From: Jaenimonas drosophilae
Taxonomy: Eukaryota; Euglenozoa; Kinetoplastea; Trypanosomatida; Trypanosomatidae
NCBI GenBank assembly: GCA_030849065.1
Contig: JASAON010001617.1
Span: forward strand, 4,565-68,564
Direction of reading: 5' to 3'
DNA: 64,000 nt
Under the pieces are notes generated by a model that worked only from the letters and a program-made list of their open reading frames with translations, was not told the DNA's origin and did no database searches. Every line of letters begins with the position of its first letter. Positions within the stretch are counted from its first letter, which is position 1. This document shows positions 17,515-26,369 of the stretch, one piece after another. A program made the position numbers and the translations under genes.

Positions 17515-17767
17515 GATGCTACTAGTTGGATGCAGCGCAACTCTTGTGTGTTTGTGTGAATTGCTTGTGTATGTTCGTGTGTGTGTGTGTGTGTGGGTAC
17601 AAACCAACAACGTCGTTGGTAGCCACTGTGCTACGCATGAAGAAGAAGAGTGAGTACATCATTCATTGTTGGGCACCATATCAAACACAAATCCGTAGTT
17701 GCCACCCTTCAAACCAAAAAGAATGAAGAAGGAGATGCGCACACACGCTCATACACACAGGTACTAT

Positions 17768-18199
17768 TCAGTGCAGCGCCACCCACTGCAGCCCCTTCTG
17801 CTCCTTCAGCTGTGCCTTGAAGTTGGTGTGTGCCAACACAGCGCAGTTATGATTCACTTGATCCACCAAGTAGATGGAGAGGAGGATGGCGAGAGGTACC
17901 ATGATGTTCTTGTATTCACGTGAGAAGGAAAGGCGCTGCTGCTTCTGCATCCGCATCACCTCTAACATCCTCCTTGCCTCCACCACCGCACAACGGCTGT
18001 CGTAGAGCTCCCACGCCAACCCACGACGATGTTCTTCTAACGTTCTCAAATAGGGTGATGAAGATGATGATGATGTTGATGGTGCATCTGCGGGGAGTCG
18101 AGCAGGTGGCCTCGCCATTTCCTGGCGTGTGCGCGGCACTTTGCTCGTTGCTCCACGCTGCATACTTGATAACACCCTACGCCGCAGTGTTGAGATCAT
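17768..18199 (-). CDS. Small probable mitochondrial membrane protein
   Basis: Protein of 143 residues, not recognised. The N-terminus (MISTLRRRVLSSMQRGATSK) is basic and Ser-rich without acids, like a mitochondrial presequence. A Pro/Ser-rich stretch (30-52) follows, then a charged helix (LRTLEEHRRGLAWELYDSRC), and one probable membrane span, IMVPLAILLSIYLVDQV (about 101-117), with a short C-terminal tail. Small single-span proteins of this type are often subunits of respiratory or ATP-synthase complexes in kinetoplastids; that is only a suggestion. ATG 18199 is preceded by a pyrimidine tract and two AGs within 20 bases. It lies between the snoRNA array and the PPP2R3C-like gene. Confidence 0.65.
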   Translation of the reverse strand: MISTLRRRVLSSMQRGATSKVPRTRQEMARPPARLPADAPSTSSSSSSPYLRTLEEHRRGLAWELYDSRCAVVEARRMLEVMRMQKQQRLSFSREYKNIMVPLAILLSIYLVDQVNHNCAVLAHTNFKAQLKEQKGLQWVALH

Positions 18200-18584
18200 T
18201 GCCACTAATAGCCTTTGGCATGAAGATGAACGTTAAGATGATGGAGGTGAAGATATGTACCGCAAAAGAAGCAATCGCAAGCAAGCCCCGCTCGTTTAGT
18301 GAGCGTCTTCACCCATCACAAGAAAACACTCAGAGAACATCATCATGAACGGTTTCTACTGAATAGGAGCCGAGAGCTCACAGTGCTGCCACAACAGAAG
18401 GTGGCGCGATCTCGACGAACTCCCCAACAACGTGGGGATATGGATATGGCCATGGCCACCTTCCTCTCTCCCGCTTCTCGTCTAGGGAATAGTTGCAACA
18501 AGCAGATTGATGCTTGGCAGCACATGAGGTAAGTCAGCGACAAACGTGTGGGATGAGAGGTGGTGGCACTTGAGGTCTTCCACC
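18200..18584. other. Leader and spacer before the snoRNA array
   Basis: This is the 5' leader of the 143-residue protein gene and spacer. The minus strand just upstream of the ATG is pyrimidine-rich (18205-18260). No other gene is seen. Confidence 0.45.
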
Positions 18585-18667
18585 AGCTCAGATTATCATG
18601 AAGCGTTGTCATCAACAAGGGCATCAGAAAAATAGATGCGTATTGCTTGTTTGATACTCATCATGGC
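18585..18667 (-). ncRNA. Probable C/D-box snoRNA, copy 1 of array
   Basis: On the minus strand the boxes fall in the right order and spacing for a C/D snoRNA: C box ATGATGA (18658-18664), 30 bases, D' box CTGA (18624-18627), 8 bases, C' box TTGATGA (18609-18615), 17 bases, D box CTGA (18588-18591). The guide before D' is ATACGCATCTATTTTT; the guide before D is ACGCTTCATGATAAT. Such RNAs direct 2'-O-methylation of rRNA or snRNA at the base paired five positions from the D or D' box. Kinetoplastid snoRNAs are typically tandem-repeated clusters inside polycistronic units, as here. I cannot identify the target without a search. No clear terminal stem is seen. Confidence 0.75.
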
Positions 18668-18749
18668 AGAGGAAGAGGTGCATGTAGCCCGTTGTGTGTG
18701 AAGAGGGGTGTTGTTGTTGTTGGGAAAGAGTGAGGAGAGGCTGTGAGTG

Positions 18750-18832
18750 TGCTCAGATTATCATGAAGCGTTGTCATCAACAAAGGCATCAGAAAAATAG
18801 ATGCGTATTGCTTGTTTGATACTCATCATGGC
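18750..18832 (-). ncRNA. Probable C/D-box snoRNA, copy 2 of array
   Basis: Same structure as copy 1, shifted by 165 bases: C box 18823-18829, D' 18789-18792, C' 18774-18780, D 18753-18756. Both guides are unchanged; the one substitution relative to copy 1 lies in the D'-C' spacer, where it should not matter. Confidence 0.75.
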
Positions 18833-18914
18833 AGAGGAAGAGGTGCATGTAGCCCGTTGTGTGTGAAGAGGGGTGTTGTTGTTGTTGGGAAAGAGTGAGG
18901 AGAGGCTGTGAGTG

Positions 18915-18997
18915 TGCTCAGATTATCATGAAGCGTTGTCATCAACAAAGGCATCAGAAAAATAGATGCGTATTGCTTGTTTGATACTCATCATGGC
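18915..18997 (-). ncRNA. Probable C/D-box snoRNA, copy 3 of array
   Basis: Same structure, shifted by a further 165 bases: C box 18988-18994, D' 18954-18957, C' 18939-18945, D 18918-18921. The guides are identical to copies 1 and 2. The repeat breaks off 40 bases beyond the C box. Confidence 0.75.
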
Positions 18998-19065
18998 AGA
19001 AGAAGAGGTGCATGTAGCCCGTTGTGTGTGAAGAGAGAAAGAGAGCTACGTCAACGATGGCGAGT

Positions 19066-19145
19066 CGTCAGAGCAAATGAAGAAGGCACTTCATGAAGCA
19101 GTATTCAGAAAAATAGATGCGTGTGTTCTTGATGAATCATCCTAC
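19066..19145 (-). ncRNA. Diverged fourth snoRNA-like copy with conserved guide
   Basis: This stretch lies outside the clean tandem repeat but keeps an exact 18-base match to its units, TCAGAAAAATAGATGCGT (19105-19122 on the plus strand), that is, the D' box plus 14 bases of guide. It also shares TCATGAAGC. A CTGA that could act as D box lies at 19068-19071 (minus). The C box is degenerate (GGATGATT near 19135-19142) and no clear C' is left. It is either a second snoRNA gene sharing one guide or a decaying copy. Confidence 0.45.
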
Positions 19146-19684
19146 AACATCAGTCATTTGACGCCGGAGTAGCTCGGATGCGTGTGTGTGTGTGTGCGTT
19201 TGTGAAACTATGACGAACAAAACAAAAAATGGGATGAAGAAGAGAGGACGGCAGTAGTGAGGGCTACAATCGCTGGTACAGTGACGAAGACGGTTTGCAT
19301 GTACGTCACAATTTGATCCCTATCGGCAAAAAAAAGCACCAAACACAGGACGATCAACGCACGCCCAACGTTTCCCTTTCCAGTGCTGGCGAGGCAGTAT
19401 ATGATATGATGCCAAGGATGAATGAGCACAGCGACAGACGAGCGCGTGCTCCATCAGCAACAACAAGAAAAAAAACACGAGCAAAACAGAACGAAAAAAA
19501 AAATAGACCCATCCGCACAGGATGAATAACACCTCACCCGGATCTATTCACCAACACAGCCAACAACAGCAAAAGTGTGTGGCGAGAGAGGAAGAGGGGA
19601 GGACTGAATGAGTATTCTGCCACGAAGAATGTACTCCACGGTGGATGTTGTGATATCACACATGTTGATGCGGTTGCCCTTGGC
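19146..19684. other. Gene-free spacer upstream of the snoRNA array
   Basis: Between the diverged snoRNA copy and the stop of the diacylglycerol kinase gene. It contains a GTGTGTGTGTGTGTGCG stretch (19181-19198) and A-rich tracts near 19320 and 19470-19500. It is probably that gene's 3' untranslated region. No further gene is seen. Confidence 0.45.
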
Positions 19685-20989
19685 CTACTTGTGGCGTCGC
19701 TGTCGCTCCATCACCACCGACTTGGTGAGATGAGTGATGGAGATGCGCAGCTGCTCCACCTCATCCCCAGTGACGGCTGACAGGTCTAGCGGCTCCCCAT
19801 CATATTGCATCGAGAAGCCAACAGGCACCACCAACTCCACTGCACATCCTTGGCCAAGTTTGCGTGCGGCGCGAAGTTTTGCCCCGACACCGACCATGTG
19901 CCACAGCCCGTACAGCCCCATCACCTCCACCAATGCATCCTCCATCCCCGGTGAGGAGTAGCGCTGTTTGCGATCCTGCCACAAGACGTGGCCGCCGGCG
20001 TAAGTGGTGGCGTTGCCTACAATGAGGGCCTTCGTTCCGGCTGGCATGGCTGTTTCGGCACCATCGATGCGTATACGCACATGGCGTCGGGAGAGCGCGC
20101 GGGTGGTGAAGAGAGCACGCCCACCCATCATGGCGTACCACAATTTGTTGGCACGTCGAGAATGGCACATGGCGGGACGTTCGCGACGAAACTCATCAAA
20201 ACGCTCCGCCACCTCCGCATCGAAGCCAATGGAGAAGTAGTTCATGAAGCTGCGCTGAATCTGTTGAGTTGCTGCCGTGGTGGTGTCGGGCGCGCGAGGA
20301 TGTGGCGCGCATCCATCACTTCCAGTCTGACCCTGGGAGGAGGAGCTTGAGGAGGAGGGGGAGGGCGGCGGTGGAGGTGCATCATCACCTGCCGCCACCT
20401 TCATCATGTTATCATCACGTGGCAACGCCGTGGAAGGCGAGCCTTGCGGCGAGGATGCGGCACTCGTCGTAGACGGAGGCACTGCGTCAATCCGCAACGA
20501 AAAGCGATCCACGCAGACGGTGTTGGATTCCATCAACGTCCGTCGCAGGAGCTTCTCAAATTTGTGTTTGGCAGAAAACATCGGCTTCGTATATCCAGCG
20601 CCATGGCCCATGTTGATGCTGAAGTCATTGCCCGTGCCGAGCGGCATCACCGCCACAGGCGCCTCCAACGGCGCGAGAAGGCCTTCGCGACGAAGCTCAT
20701 CGGTGATATCGAGGGCGAGCGAAACGGTACCATCACCGCCCGCCACTACAATGGCCTTGGGACGGTGCGCGAGGATGAATGCTCTGGCCTCCACCACCGC
20801 GGGAGGTTGGCCATGCACCGGAAACAAGGAGAACACACGGCTCGGGCCCATCAAACGCTGAAGCTGTGCTTCCACGAAATTGCCCGCCACGCGCTCGCCG
20901 CTGCCACGATTGATGAGCGCCACAAAGCCATCAAATGAGCAAGTGGGTGAAGCCTCGTCGGGGAGTACAGGAGAGGCTGAGCCGGACAT
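19685..20989 (-). CDS. Diacylglycerol kinase (DAGKc plus accessory domain)
   Basis: Protein of 434 residues that should phosphorylate diacylglycerol to phosphatidic acid. The catalytic domain (about 20-155) has FVALINRGSGE, the nucleotide loop VVAGGDGTVSLAL (GGDGT 84-88) and VAVMPLGTGNDFS (116-122). LGTGND favours diacylglycerol kinase over sphingosine kinase. The accessory domain starts with FMNYFSIGFDAEVAERFDEF, followed by RRANKLWYAMMGGRALF, as in DGKs. A Ser/Pro-rich low-complexity insertion (about 165-260, with a Ser run) separates the two. C1 domains and membrane segments are absent, so how it reaches membranes is not evident. The frame is open 67 codons upstream, but these cover a TATA/GTGT-type leader; ATG 20989 (MSGSAS) is the natural start. 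Confidence 0.9.
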   Translation of the reverse strand: MSGSASPVLPDEASPTCSFDGFVALINRGSGERVAGNFVEAQLQRLMGPSRVFSLFPVHGQPPAVVEARAFILAHRPKAIVVAGGDGTVSLALDITDELRREGLLAPLEAPVAVMPLGTGNDFSINMGHGAGYTKPMFSAKHKFEKLLRRTLMESNTVCVDRFSLRIDAVPPSTTSAASSPQGSPSTALPRDDNMMKVAAGDDAPPPPPSPSSSSSSSQGQTGSDGCAPHPRAPDTTTAATQQIQRSFMNYFSIGFDAEVAERFDEFRRERPAMCHSRRANKLWYAMMGGRALFTTRALSRRHVRIRIDGAETAMPAGTKALIVGNATTYAGGHVLWQDRKQRYSSPGMEDALVEVMGLYGLWHMVGVGAKLRAARKLGQGCAVELVVPVGFSMQYDGEPLDLSAVTGDEVEQLRISITHLTKSVVMERQRRHK

Positions 20990-21324
20990 GTGCCGTGTCA
21001 GTGTTCTTGTTGTGTTTGATATGAATATGAATATGCGTGTGTGTATGTACGAAAGTATGTGTACGTGTGTGTGAAAGGATCTGCAATCCAACGTCTGTCT
21101 TAGAGGGGGAATAGAGAGGGGGAGCATATACGGATCACCATGAATGAGGTGGATCATGAAATTCAGCATCAATAACATCATCACACTCATTCATCAACGT
21201 TTTACAAGCTCGAGTGCGGGAATTATGGACGTATAAACACACACAAGAGTGTGTTTGTTGTGATGGTTCAGCGAGTTGCATCTGCATGACGGTGGCACAC
21301 CTCCCTTCAACGGTTGTGTTGGTA
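20990..21324. other. 335-base intergenic region
   Basis: The 3' end of the prenyltransferase gene and the leader of the diacylglycerol kinase gene. It contains GTGTGT/ATGAATATG repeats near 21020-21070. No gene is seen. Confidence 0.5.
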
Positions 21325-23268
21325 CTAGTATCGTCGATGCAGCACAACAAAGACTTCATTTCTCCAGTACTTTGCGCGGATGGGATCAAATTCTCTCAGC
21401 TCACGCGCCAACCGGAGTGCCTCACGCTCCTTGCGTAGAAATGCGCCAACCACCTCATCTTCATCTTCTGGAGTAGGTGTCTGTGATGTACCAAGATGAT
21501 CAGCATCGAGTGGATGGTCGCGAGCGATGTTTGCTCGCTGCACATCGGTGAAGTACATGAGCCATGTTTCGTGAAGAAACACAAAGATGGAGTGGTAGCG
21601 TGCCGCGGTGGGCTCAAAACAGTGATCCAGAATGAATTGCGTCGCCTCACCCGAATAGAGTGATGTACGCACTCTCTCCTGCCGCTCAGCCTCATCCTCA
21701 ACGCCCAGAAGCTCCATCACCTCATCCAGAATGCCATCCGCTGCCGGGCAAACATGCCGCACGAGAACATCTTCATAAAGCTCCATCAAGGCGAAGGTGG
21801 AGAGGTAGGAAGCAGGGCTGATCCACGCACTGATGCCAGTGATGATGAATGATGCGTCGGTGGCGCTACACCGTGCGTTGGCGAGGCTGCCAACCTCCTT
21901 CAGCAGCGCTCCGTGAATGTGCGCATACTCCTCCGTCGCGGGGAGGTGATGAAAGAGCATCAAACGCAGTGAGGCGGTATGGAACTTCTCCGCCACGACG
22001 CGGGCCGAGAAGAGCGGCGGCTGATTGCACGGGTGGCACACGGCCCACTGCAGCGCCATCGTCATCTGCGGCAGAGCCAGGTGGTGGAGCATCTTCATGG
22101 CTGCTTCACATCCAACCAAACCCTCCACGCTTGCATACTCGTGCAACAGCGGGCGAATAAAATGATCCACCCACACCGACATATGCGCAGACCACACGGA
22201 GTTATTCCATGGATCGTCTGGCAGCCTTGTTGCGGTGAAGTCGAGCTCCCCCAACACCGGATATGAATCCGTGGGCAGCCACGTGATGCTGCCGGTGCCT
22301 GGACGAGCCAACCACATGACATCCACGACGAAGCCCTCCATCTTCATGGGCACACCTGCCGCCGCGGCACGGCTCCAGTGCTCGAGCAGCTCCATCCACG
22401 TTGGGCCACGGCACAGAAAGGGAAAGTGATCGAGAAACCACGCTCGATGCTCCCATCCATGATAGTTTTTGCTATCCACATCACGCACGATGGCTTCCAC
22501 GACAACGCGTTCATCCACGTCAGAGAAGGTGATGCCGGCTTCCTCCATCAGGTACGCATCGAACAGATCCTGACGGGAGAGAAGATGATCGCGATGATCG
22601 GGGTGGATGGTGTTGAGAGCGCGCTGAATGAGCTCTTTTCGGTGGAACCAAATCTGAAAGCCCTTCACCCGCCGTCGCAAAATCCATCCCGTACAGCGTA
22701 GCTCCCAGCTCACCGCTCGCCAGATGCTGAAGCGTGGTGATGATGATGAAGTGGTGGTGGCGGGCACACACACATCAGCCTCCGTCGGGAGCCAGCTTTT
22801 GCAGATGCCCCGCAGATGATGCGATGGGGAAGATGCCAGCGACGAAAGAAGTTGTTCTCGTGTGGCACGTGCCCAGGTGGAGGAGCACACCATCTCCAAA
22901 CGGTCAATCCATGCGGTGTAGTGGCCTGGGGAAAACCACATGGTGAAGGCGAGCAACAACAACCAACGGGCTGCCTCACTCGCCCCACATGACGTTGGTG
23001 GGAAGCGTGGAGATCCAGAGCCCGTCCCGATCAACTGGCGGCGAAGTTGCCGATACCAACCGAGTACGTTGCTAAAGTTTTTGCTCACAGCAACAGGAAA
23101 CACGCCAGGGATGGAAGGCTCACCGGTCCGCCGTACATCATCGTAGAGCGGTGCGATGGCAGACGGGCTATCGAGCAGTGCGAGCGCATCCTCGCCCGCC
23201 GCGGTGGAGCAGGTCGAGGCGTACTCGCTCGACGAGACGGATGTGGATGACGATGATGATGAAGTCAT
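21325..23268 (-). CDS. FNTA: Protein farnesyl/geranylgeranyltransferase alpha subunit
   Basis: Protein of 647 residues, the shared alpha subunit of farnesyltransferase and type I geranylgeranyltransferase, which attach isoprenoids to C-terminal CaaX cysteines. PPTA repeats are visible: FSPGHYTAWIDRLEMV, FQIWFHRKELIQ and KNYHGWEHRAWFL (the Asn-Tyr-His-x-Trp-x-x-Arg core), a weaker one around NNSVWSAHMSVW, and a C-terminal IRAKYWRNEVFVVLHRRY. At nearly twice the length of the human subunit it has large insertions between repeats (Ser-rich stretches and long helical segments); trypanosomatid farnesyltransferases are likewise known to be enlarged. The frame opens 24 codons earlier only at a GTG. 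A strong pyrimidine tract with an AG at 23340-23341 precedes, and ATG 23268 (MTSSSS) is the first ATG. Confidence 0.85.
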   Translation of the reverse strand: MTSSSSSSTSVSSSEYASTCSTAAGEDALALLDSPSAIAPLYDDVRRTGEPSIPGVFPVAVSKNFSNVLGWYRQLRRQLIGTGSGSPRFPPTSCGASEAARWLLLLAFTMWFSPGHYTAWIDRLEMVCSSTWARATREQLLSSLASSPSHHLRGICKSWLPTEADVCVPATTTSSSSPRFSIWRAVSWELRCTGWILRRRVKGFQIWFHRKELIQRALNTIHPDHRDHLLSRQDLFDAYLMEEAGITFSDVDERVVVEAIVRDVDSKNYHGWEHRAWFLDHFPFLCRGPTWMELLEHWSRAAAAGVPMKMEGFVVDVMWLARPGTGSITWLPTDSYPVLGELDFTATRLPDDPWNNSVWSAHMSVWVDHFIRPLLHEYASVEGLVGCEAAMKMLHHLALPQMTMALQWAVCHPCNQPPLFSARVVAEKFHTASLRLMLFHHLPATEEYAHIHGALLKEVGSLANARCSATDASFIITGISAWISPASYLSTFALMELYEDVLVRHVCPAADGILDEVMELLGVEDEAERQERVRTSLYSGEATQFILDHCFEPTAARYHSIFVFLHETWLMYFTDVQRANIARDHPLDADHLGTSQTPTPEDEDEVVGAFLRKEREALRLARELREFDPIRAKYWRNEVFVVLHRRY

Positions 23269-23339
23269 GAAGAATGCACGAAAGAGAACAGGATGAACCT
23301 TCTCTAAATGTTTGCGTGCCCCAACACACAACACCTTCA

Positions 23340-23375
23340 CTAGATGACCGAAAAAGAAGAAGAAGGAGGAGATGA
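23340..23375 (-). promoter_or_regulatory. Trans-splice acceptor of the prenyltransferase alpha gene
   Basis: The minus strand reads a C/T-only stretch ending in CTTTTTCGGTCATCTAG, with the AG at 23340-23341. It leaves a leader of 71 bases before ATG 23268 and rules out the GTG-initiated longer frame. Confidence 0.7.
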
Positions 23376-24344
23376 TTCATGTGACGTGTGAAAAGTGCAT
23401 GAAGCACGAGCAGTGCATGAGAGATAAGTTGATGTGCCTCAAGCAGAACAGGAAGAGAGGTTGTTGGCGTGTGGCTTCACCATCACAAGACTGCCACCAA
23501 TGGTTGCCCCAGAACATTGCCGCACGAGCACACTCGAACGTATGCCAGATCCAGAAAAAGAAACACGCAGGCAGATAACCAACCGAACGCATGGAAACAA
23601 TCCTAAAAAGTGAGCGTGTGTGGCATCGCCACACGGTGCCGCAGACGTGGAGATGATGAAGATGGGTATGGGAGAGATGAAGTGAGGCACGTCTCTGGTT
23701 GGTGTATGTGTCGTGGCTGCGTATTGAGTATATGTTGTTGGCGACGTGAACCCACAAAAGAACTTCGCGGATACACACATGAAAAAAAAGATGAAACAAC
23801 AGAAAAAAAACGTCTTTCGATGCCCATAAAGGCAGCAACACGCCAACAACCACCATCTCCACTCACCACCCATCCTGAGTGGCATATACCCCCAAAAAAA
23901 ACCTCCAAACAACCGTCGCAGGAAACATCCTCACGCTGAAAACGTTTGTTGCATGTGTGTGCCATTACCCAGGAACATGAAGGGCCACTCCACCCTGACA
24001 CATGCTCCCAACGGATGAATTTTTTGCGTGGCATCAGGCGGAGGCTGGGGAGGAGGAGTGAGGGGATAAGTATCTTTTGATGCACGCGTCCCACCAGGAA
24101 GGAAAGACAGACGGAGTTGTGTTGGATAGAGGAGAGAGGATGAGGGTGGAGCACAACAGCAGCAGCACATCACTCATCATCACAACACAACTTCCTTGTT
24201 TATGTGCAAGGAAGGCATCTGGATGCATATAGAGAAGACGTGTTGCCATGCGCTCACCTCCAGCTCCCCCTTCACATCCCCACCCCTTTGAATCATGTTG
24301 CCATGATGATGATGATGATGGTATGACGGCGAGCTCATACGCCA
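23376..24344. other. About 1 kb intergenic region downstream of fumarate hydratase
   Basis: Probably the long 3' untranslated region of the fumarate hydratase gene. It has A-runs at 23788-23795, 23803-23812 and 23891-23899 (T-runs on the transcribed strand). Open frames up to 183 codons on the minus strand are rich in Cys, His, Ser and Phe, show no domain and have no good splice acceptor, so I do not call a gene. Confidence 0.5.
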
Positions 24345-26051
24345 CTACGCCAGCATCTTGGCGAACATGTCGTTGCCTTTATCATCCACAATGATGAAGG
24401 CTGGGAAGTTCTCAACCTCAATCTGCCACACCGCCTCCATCCCACACTCGGGGAAGGCGATGCACTCCACCTTGGTGATGTTCTCCTTGCCCAGGATGGC
24501 GGCAGGGCCACCAATGCTGCCAAGATAGAAGCCGCCATGCTTCTTGCACGCGTCCGTCACGGCCTTGCTGCGGTTGCCCTTGGCGAGGGTGATGAAGCTG
24601 CCGCCTGCGGCCATGAAGGGGTCCACGTAGGAATCCATGCGACCTGCCGTCGTGGGGCCAAAGGAGCCCGAGGCGTAGCCCGCGGGTGTCTTGGCTGGGC
24701 CGGCGTAGTAGATGGGGGAGTTCTTCATGTACTCAGGCATCGGCTCGCCATTGTTAAGCATCTCCATGATCTTGGCGTGGGCGATATCGCGGGCCACAAT
24801 GAGGGTGCCGGTGAGCATCACTCGTGTGCCAACGGGGTGTTGGCTGAGCTGCGCGCGGACCTCCGTCATGGGGCGGTGCAGATTCACCTCCACCGCCTCG
24901 GCGCTCATCTTGTCAGGCTTGATGTCGGGGAGATAGTGGGCCGGATCACGTACGAGCTTCTCCAGAAAGACACCATTCTTATCAATGCGCGCGAGGATCT
25001 GACGATCGGCGCTGCACGATACGCCAAGGCCAACGGGGCAGCTCGCGCCGTGGCGAGGAAGACGAATCACACGCGCCTGGTGCGCAAAGTACTTACCACC
25101 AAACTGCGCCCCAATACCAGATTTGCGAGCGATATCCATCACAATCTCCTCCCACTCCACATCCCGAAAGGCACGGCCGTAGGCATCACCCGTCGTGGGC
25201 AGTGAGTCGTAGTAGCGGCAGCTGGCGAGCTTCACCGTCTTCATCGTCATTTCCGCACTCGTGCCACCAATAACAAGCGCAATGTGGTAGGGCGGGCAGG
25301 CTGCGGTGCCGAGGGTCTTGAGCTTCTCCTCAATGAAGGCGCGGAGAGACTTGGGGTTCAGCAGAGCCTTGGTCTGTTGGTAGAGGTACGACTTGTTGGC
25401 GGAGCCGCCACCCTTCGCCACGAACATAAACTCATATGTGTTGCCAGGGACGGCGAGGAGGTCCATCTGTGCGGGGAGGTTATCGCCGGTGTTGCACTCC
25501 TTAAACATATCCATGGCGGAGGTTTGGCTATAGCGGAGGTTATGATTCACGTAGCACTGCCAGATGCCCTTGGAGAGGTGCTTCTCATCCTCACCACCAG
25601 TCCAGCAGAGCTCACCACGTTTGCCGAGAACGATGGCCGTGCCGGTATCTTGGCAGCTGGGGAGGATGCGGCCCGACGCCACACATGCATTCTTCAGTAG
25701 CGTTTCCGCCACGTACTTATCATTGTCGGAGGCCTCCTTGTCTTCGAGGATGTTGCGCCAGCCAACAAGCTGTTCCTCGCGGAAGAAGTGATGAACGTCG
25801 GCGAAGGCATCGTGGGCGAGCTGCGTGAGGGCCTCGGGGCTCACCTGAAGAATCTGCCGCCCCGCCGCAGTGATCTCCTTAACGTACTTCTCACTGTTCG
25901 GAAGCTTGTAGTACTCTGTGTGCTCGTGCTTCGGGTCAGTGGGCTGGAAGATGGGTGAAAAGTGAAACTCCTTCTTGGCGGTTTTGGTATCTTCAATATC
26001 CTCCATCTCCGCCTTGTAGCAGGCCATCTCACAGTGTTCGCACAACGACAT
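24345..26051 (-). CDS. FH: Fumarate hydratase, class I (iron-sulfur), cytosolic type
   Basis: Protein of 568 residues interconverting fumarate and L-malate with a [4Fe-4S] cluster. The three cluster cysteines are C133 ([11 protein letters not shown]), C252 ([17 protein letters not shown]) and C346 ([11 protein letters not shown]), at the same residue numbers known for the Leishmania class I enzyme. The C-terminal beta domain carries [15 protein letters not shown] and [12 protein letters not shown]. The N-terminus MSLCEHCE resembles the cytosolic isoform of trypanosomatids and not a mitochondrial presequence, so it probably supplies cytosolic fumarate linked to purine salvage, aspartate and fumarate-reductase metabolism. 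Length is the family norm. ATG 26051 is the first ATG after the AG at 26178-26179. No glycosomal SKL ending is present (it ends MLA). Confidence 0.97.
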   Translation of the reverse strand: MSLCEHCEMACYKAEMEDIEDTKTAKKEFHFSPIFQPTDPKHEHTEYYKLPNSEKYVKEITAAGRQILQVSPEALTQLAHDAFADVHHFFREEQLVGWRNILEDKEASDNDKYVAETLLKNACVASGRILPSCQDTGTAIVLGKRGELCWTGGEDEKHLSKGIWQCYVNHNLRYSQTSAMDMFKECNTGDNLPAQMDLLAVPGNTYEFMFVAKGGGSANKSYLYQQTKALLNPKSLRAFIEEKLKTLGTAACPPYHIALVIGGTSAEMTMKTVKLASCRYYDSLPTTGDAYGRAFRDVEWEEIVMDIARKSGIGAQFGGKYFAHQARVIRLPRHGASCPVGLGVSCSADRQILARIDKNGVFLEKLVRDPAHYLPDIKPDKMSAEAVEVNLHRPMTEVRAQLSQHPVGTRVMLTGTLIVARDIAHAKIMEMLNNGEPMPEYMKNSPIYYAGPAKTPAGYASGSFGPTTAGRMDSYVDPFMAAGGSFITLAKGNRSKAVTDACKKHGGFYLGSIGGPAAILGKENITKVECIAFPECGMEAVWQIEVENFPAFIIVDDKGNDMFAKMLA

Positions 26052-26369
26052 GATGATGAGTGGTGAAGTTGTGTGTGTGAGAGAGAGAGCGTGTGTTGTT
26101 GTTGTTGTTGTTGTTGTGTGTGATGTACACGTGTTGGGGTCGATAAAGATGTGTGATTGAAAGAGTTGGTTATCAAACTACAAAGATGAAGAAGAAAGTG
26201 GGGCGTGTGGTGGCATCTTGTGAGCATCGTCATACATCATCTGTTGGCCAACACTCGGTGGGTGCTACATAGATGGCACAGTGCAGTGATGGATTGGAGC
26301 ATGAGGGATAATCACGAGACATCCACACAAGAAACGATGAATTTGTTGTTGGTAGGTGCAGCATCAACG
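26052..26369. other. 318-base intergenic region with splice acceptor
   Basis: The leader of fumarate hydratase and the 3' end of DNA ligase IV. It contains a (GTT)n/(TTG)n run (26094-26117). The minus strand has CTTTCTTCTTCATCTTTGTAG with the AG at 26178-26179, the probable trans-splice acceptor, and no AG occurs between it and the ATG. Confidence 0.6.

Larger units (their letters stand above)
18585..19036 (-). repeat. 165-bp tandem repeat, 2.7 copies
   Basis: Direct repeats start at 18586, 18751 and 18916 (exact period 165). The third copy breaks off near 19036. Copies are almost identical: single-base differences at 18619 (G against A) and in GCAGAGGAAG versus GCAGAAGAAG. Each unit contains an ~80-base C/D snoRNA-like sequence on the minus strand plus ~80 bases of pyrimidine-rich spacer with GTT repeats on the plus strand. 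Confidence 0.95.

Noticed and set aside
18310..18360. Additional snoRNA-like boxes (TGATGA, CTGA) on the minus strand next to the array
   Set aside because: The C and D words are only about 8 bases apart and no second CTGA lies at the right distance.
18585..19036. CRISPR array
   Set aside because: The units are 165-bp direct repeats with no variable spacers, in a eukaryotic setting; snoRNA boxes explain the structure.
23603..24154. 183-codon minus-strand frame downstream of fumarate hydratase
   Set aside because: No domain, Cys/His/Ser-rich composition, three overlapping frames of similar length open at once; treated as 3' untranslated region.
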